The translations under genes were made by a program, and so were the position numbers. Under the pieces are notes generated by a model. The model made no database searches, had not been told where the DNA came from, and saw only the letters and a program-made list of their open reading frames with translations. A stretch of DNA of 64,000 bases from an uncultured Caulobacterales bacterium (GTDB lineage Bacteria; Pseudomonadota; Alphaproteobacteria; Caulobacterales; Caulobacteraceae): the NCBI GenBank assembly GCA_903862425.1, contig CAIOYC010000008.1, forward strand, positions 248,001 through 312,000, read 5' to 3'. The first letter of the stretch is position 1. Each line of letters starts with the position of its first letter. Of this stretch, positions 61,645 through 64,000 are shown in pieces.

Positions 61645-63015
61645 CTAAACGCGCGCGTGCGATCGTGAAATCTGCAGCACCGCCCGTAGACCAGGGCCAT
61701 TGTCTTCGAGGCTGAGTGTTCCATCGTGAAGCTTGGCGCAGGCGGTGACGATAGCGAGGCCCAGGCCCGAGCCGCCCGTTCCGCGCGCGGGGTCCAGCCG
61801 CACGAACCTCTCATGCATGCGTCCGCGATGCTCGCGCGGCACACCGTGACCGGTATCGGCGACTGTGATCTGGATGCTGGGACCTAGCGTCTCGACCTTC
61901 ACGGTCACCGCCGCCCCCTCCCCCGCATATATGGCTGCGTTATGTAATAGGTTGCCGATCGCCTGACGCAGCAGGGCCTCATGCACCAGGGCGATCGCCG
62001 GCGCGCCCAGGTCCTCGGACAGGGACTGGCCCGCGTCCTCAATGATCGGGGTGAAGAAGTCCGCGACCTCTTCCACCAGGGCGGCCACGTCGACCGGCTG
62101 CATCATTTCGCGCGAAAGGCCGGTCTCCGCGCGGGCGATGTCGAGCATGGCGGAGAAGGTCGCGAGCACATGGTCCACCTGACTATGGGCGTCCTCGATG
62201 GCGTCGAGACGCTCGGCCTCGGTGGCGCCATCATAGAGGGCGCGGGCCAGTGCACCTTTCATCCGCGTCAGGGGCGAGCGCAGGTCGTGGGCGAGGCTGT
62301 CGGTCACGGTGCGCATACCGGTCATCAGTTCCTCGATGCGCTCCAGCATGGCGTTGAGCGAGGCGGCGACACGGCCGAAGGGGTCGTTCGGGTTGGCGAC
62401 GGGTGTACGGGCTGAAAGGTCGCCGGCCGCGATGCGTTCGGCGGTGAGGGCGATGGCGTCCACCCGCTGCAGGATGCGCGCATTGACGATATAACCGGCC
62501 ACGAACCCCGCCACCGCGACGATCAGGAAGGCGGCGGCGAAACCTTCCAGGATCGAGCGTTCGAAGCGGCGGATGTTGGAGCGGTCGCGCCCCACCACCA
62601 AGCGCGAACCATCCGGCATGACCGTGGTCACCACATGGATGCTGGCAGGATCAGTCCCGTGAACGCGCACCAGCCGCCAGTCTGCATCGGTGAAGCCCGG
62701 CTCGTAGCGCATCAGGTCGCCGGCAAGGGGGGCGCCGCTCTCGCTGAACAGGCCATAGCGCTCTCCCCCTGCCGAAAAGCGCGCCCGACGCGCCACGGAG
62801 GAGACCAGGGTTGCCAAGCCCTGCTCCTGATCCACCTCGGCCAACAGATCGCGCTCGGCCAGGGCCTCGGCTCGCTCGCGCTGGGTGATGATGCTGCCGC
62901 CTGTTCGATAGACCACCACTAGGGCCGCCGCGCTCGCCGCCAGCACCAGCAGCACCGCCAGGGTCACGAAGGTGGTGGGAGCCAGTCTGCGCAGATGTCC
63001 GAGCGGCGAAGCCAC
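61645..63015 (-). CDS. Sensor histidine kinase
   Basis: A 456-residue kinase with helices at about 14-36 and 157-178 flanking a 120-residue periplasmic domain. HAMP follows (RILQRVDAIALTAERIAAGDLSART), then H-box DSLAHDLRSPLTR (His243), N-box IGNLLHNAAIYA, G1 ADTGHGVPREHR and G2 GTGGSGLGLAIV. The start GTG 63015 lies two bases after the response regulator stop. It resembles heavy-metal or envelope-stress kinases (CusS/QseC type), but the signal is unknown. It is downstream of and cotranscribed with its regulator. Confidence 0.94.
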   Translation of the reverse strand: MASPLGHLRRLAPTTFVTLAVLLVLAASAAALVVVYRTGGSIITQRERAEALAERDLLAEVDQEQGLATLVSSVARRARFSAGGERYGLFSESGAPLAGDLMRYEPGFTDADWRLVRVHGTDPASIHVVTTVMPDGSRLVVGRDRSNIRRFERSILEGFAAAFLIVAVAGFVAGYIVNARILQRVDAIALTAERIAAGDLSARTPVANPNDPFGRVAASLNAMLERIEELMTGMRTVTDSLAHDLRSPLTRMKGALARALYDGATEAERLDAIEDAHSQVDHVLATFSAMLDIARAETGLSREMMQPVDVAALVEEVADFFTPIIEDAGQSLSEDLGAPAIALVHEALLRQAIGNLLHNAAIYAGEGAAVTVKVETLGPSIQITVADTGHGVPREHRGRMHERFVRLDPARGTGGSGLGLAIVTACAKLHDGTLSLEDNGPGLRAVLQISRSHARV

Positions 63016-63017
63016 CG

Positions 63018-63701
63018 TCAGGGCGCCTCGGAAAGGCGGTAACCTACCCCTCGCAGCGTATGCAGCAACGGCGTCGGATAGCCGTCGTCGAGCTTCTTGC
63101 GCAGGCGCGAGATGTGGGTGTCGATGATCGAGGTGTGCGGGTCGAAGCGGTAGTCCCACACCTGCTCCAAGAGCATGGTGCGGGTCACCACCCGGTCCTT
63201 GTTGCGCAGGAAGTATTCGAGCAGCTTGAATTCGCGGGGCAATAGGTCGAGCGCCTTGCCCGAACGGGTGACCTTCCGGCTCAGCAGATCCATCACCACG
63301 TCGGCGCAGCGCAGCACCGTCTCCACCGCCTTGCCGCCGCGCCGCCGGATCAGGTTCTCCAGCCGGGCGTGCAGCTCGGAAAAGCCGAACGGCTTGGTGA
63401 GGTAGTCGTCGCCTCCGGCGCGCAGGCCCGAGACCCGCTCGTCCATGTGCGCCAGGGCGGAGAGGATCAGGATCGGCGTTTCCACCCCCCCGGCGCGCAG
63501 GGCCTTGACCACCGATAGGCCATCCATGCCCGGCAGCATCCGGTCCATGATGACCGCGTCGAAGGCCGAGGACGAGGCGAGGTAGAGCCCATCGCGCCCG
63601 TCGCCCACGTGCTCGACCGTGAAGCCCGCCTCGCGCAGGCCCTTGGCCACATAGTCGGCCGTGTCGGCATCGTCCTCGACCAGCAGAACCCGACCGCTCA
63701 T
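63018..63701 (-). CDS. OmpR-family response regulator
   Basis: A 227-residue regulator: receiver with EDD at 9-11, phosphoacceptor D53 (AVIMDRMLPGMDG) and Lys in YLTKPFGFSE, then a winged-helix domain (LPREFKLLEYFLRNKDRVVTRTMLLEQVWDYRFDP, IDTHISRLRKKLDDG, LHTLRGVGYRL). This PFGFSELHARL / DYRFDPHTSIIDTHISRLR type matches the CusR/CopR branch. The ATG at 63701 is preferred over TTG 63716. It is followed by its kinase and is divergent from the symporter, with 150 bases between. Confidence 0.94.
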   Translation of the reverse strand: MSGRVLLVEDDADTADYVAKGLREAGFTVEHVGDGRDGLYLASSSAFDAVIMDRMLPGMDGLSVVKALRAGGVETPILILSALAHMDERVSGLRAGGDDYLTKPFGFSELHARLENLIRRRGGKAVETVLRCADVVMDLLSRKVTRSGKALDLLPREFKLLEYFLRNKDRVVTRTMLLEQVWDYRFDPHTSIIDTHISRLRKKLDDGYPTPLLHTLRGVGYRLSEAP

Positions 63702-63851
63702 TCGTATTGTCTCCAACCGATTGCCTTACCGCTAGGCACGGAATGCGGCGGCGTGCAGGCCCTGGCCTTGAAACCCTGTAAGCCTAACCGTGAGCTTGCG
63801 CACGCCCCTGCAAACAGCGAAGGATCGACCACCCTCGGGCCGGGAGCTTCC

Positions 63852-64000
63852 ATGTCGCGCAACTTCACCCTGTTCATCGTCGCCGGCATGGTGCTCGGCC
63901 TGATCGCCGGGGCCCTCGTCAACGCCAACATCCACGATCCCCAGGCGCTGAAGGATGCGGCAGGCTATTTCACCCTGATCACCGACATCTTCCTGCGCCT
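63852..64000 (+). CDS. Dicarboxylate/amino acid:cation symporter (DAACS), N-terminal part (cut by window edge)
   Basis: Forty-nine codons are present: MSRNFTLFIVAGMVLGLIAG, then ALVNANIHDPQALKDAAGYFTLITDIFLR. The first membrane helix and the FTLITDIFLRL motif at the start of helix 2 match the GltP/DctA family of sodium- or proton-coupled dicarboxylate/glutamate symporters. The rest of the protein lies past base 64000. The region upstream shows no EcfG or CtrA site. Confidence 0.8.
   Translation, partial: MSRNFTLFIVAGMVLGLIAGALVNANIHDPQALKDAAGYFTLITDIFLR

Overview
The window is chromosomal DNA from a high-GC alphaproteobacterium, most likely a member of Caulobacterales (Caulobacter/Brevundimonas/Phenylobacterium relatives). 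The main grounds are an adjacent divK-pleD pair with Caulobacter-like sequence and phosphoacceptor positions (D53 in both), PhyR with a near-perfect EcfG-type promoter, the alphaproteobacterial ftsB-pdhA adjacency, a four-gene start of a nuo operon with NuoC and NuoD as separate proteins, and a DinB with an N-terminal zinc ribbon. It is almost entirely core genome. I found no rRNA, tRNA, CRISPR, insertion sequence or prophage. Species cannot be assigned from the sequence alone.

Layout. 1-11818 is nearly all minus strand: pdhA (cut by the edge), ftsB, parC, one odd plus-strand secreted-protein gene, then the compact run rpoZ-rel-pyrE-pdxJ-acpS-lepB-rnc-era-recO (transcription order), with folK upstream. 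11823-14360 (plus) holds a NYN nuclease, a family-5 type uracil-DNA glycosylase and an MFS transporter. 14357-18546 has smpB-dapA (minus) and a Slt-type lytic transglycosylase plus an OmpA-like lipoprotein (plus). 18543-28919 is minus: topA, nuoA-nuoB-nuoC-(membrane protein)-nuoD, then a TetR regulator, a BtuFCD/FecBCD-type importer and a threonine dehydratase. The nuo operon stops after nuoD, so nuoE-N must lie elsewhere.

29090-30929 (plus) has a small unknown gene, rpmG with a strong UUCG terminator, and a KTSC/TolA-like/AlkB trio. 30926-32659 is divK-pleD, with a CtrA-like site upstream. 32776-35602 has a HAD hydrolase, a ROK sugar kinase and DNA polymerase IV. 35708-45317 (mostly minus) holds pyrG, secG, a deacetylase/GT25 envelope pair, a 3-oxoacid CoA-transferase, and an Mla-type lipid transport operon (mlaE-F-D-lipoprotein). 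45481-54035 mixes a secreted TonB-C-repeat protein, a lone biotinyl-domain protein, an Old Yellow Enzyme, two RNA methyltransferase-type proteins, a GT2 and HrpB.

54137-64000 is a signalling-rich end: amino-acid permease, metallo-hydrolase, a response regulator/histidine kinase/EF-hand lipoprotein cassette, a DUF883-like protein, phyR, a KGG stress protein, a second histidine kinase/response regulator pair and the start of a dicarboxylate-type symporter.

The most striking general property is compaction. About a dozen same-strand neighbours share 4-bp ATGA/GTGA start-stop overlaps, many genes start with GTG or TTG, and four convergent pairs overlap at their stop codons. The most interesting loci are the interrupted nuo operon running into an importer operon, PhyR without nepR/ecfG beside it, the EF-hand two-component cassette, the KTSC-AlkB trio, and a recO that lacks a normal start codon at the conserved N-terminus.
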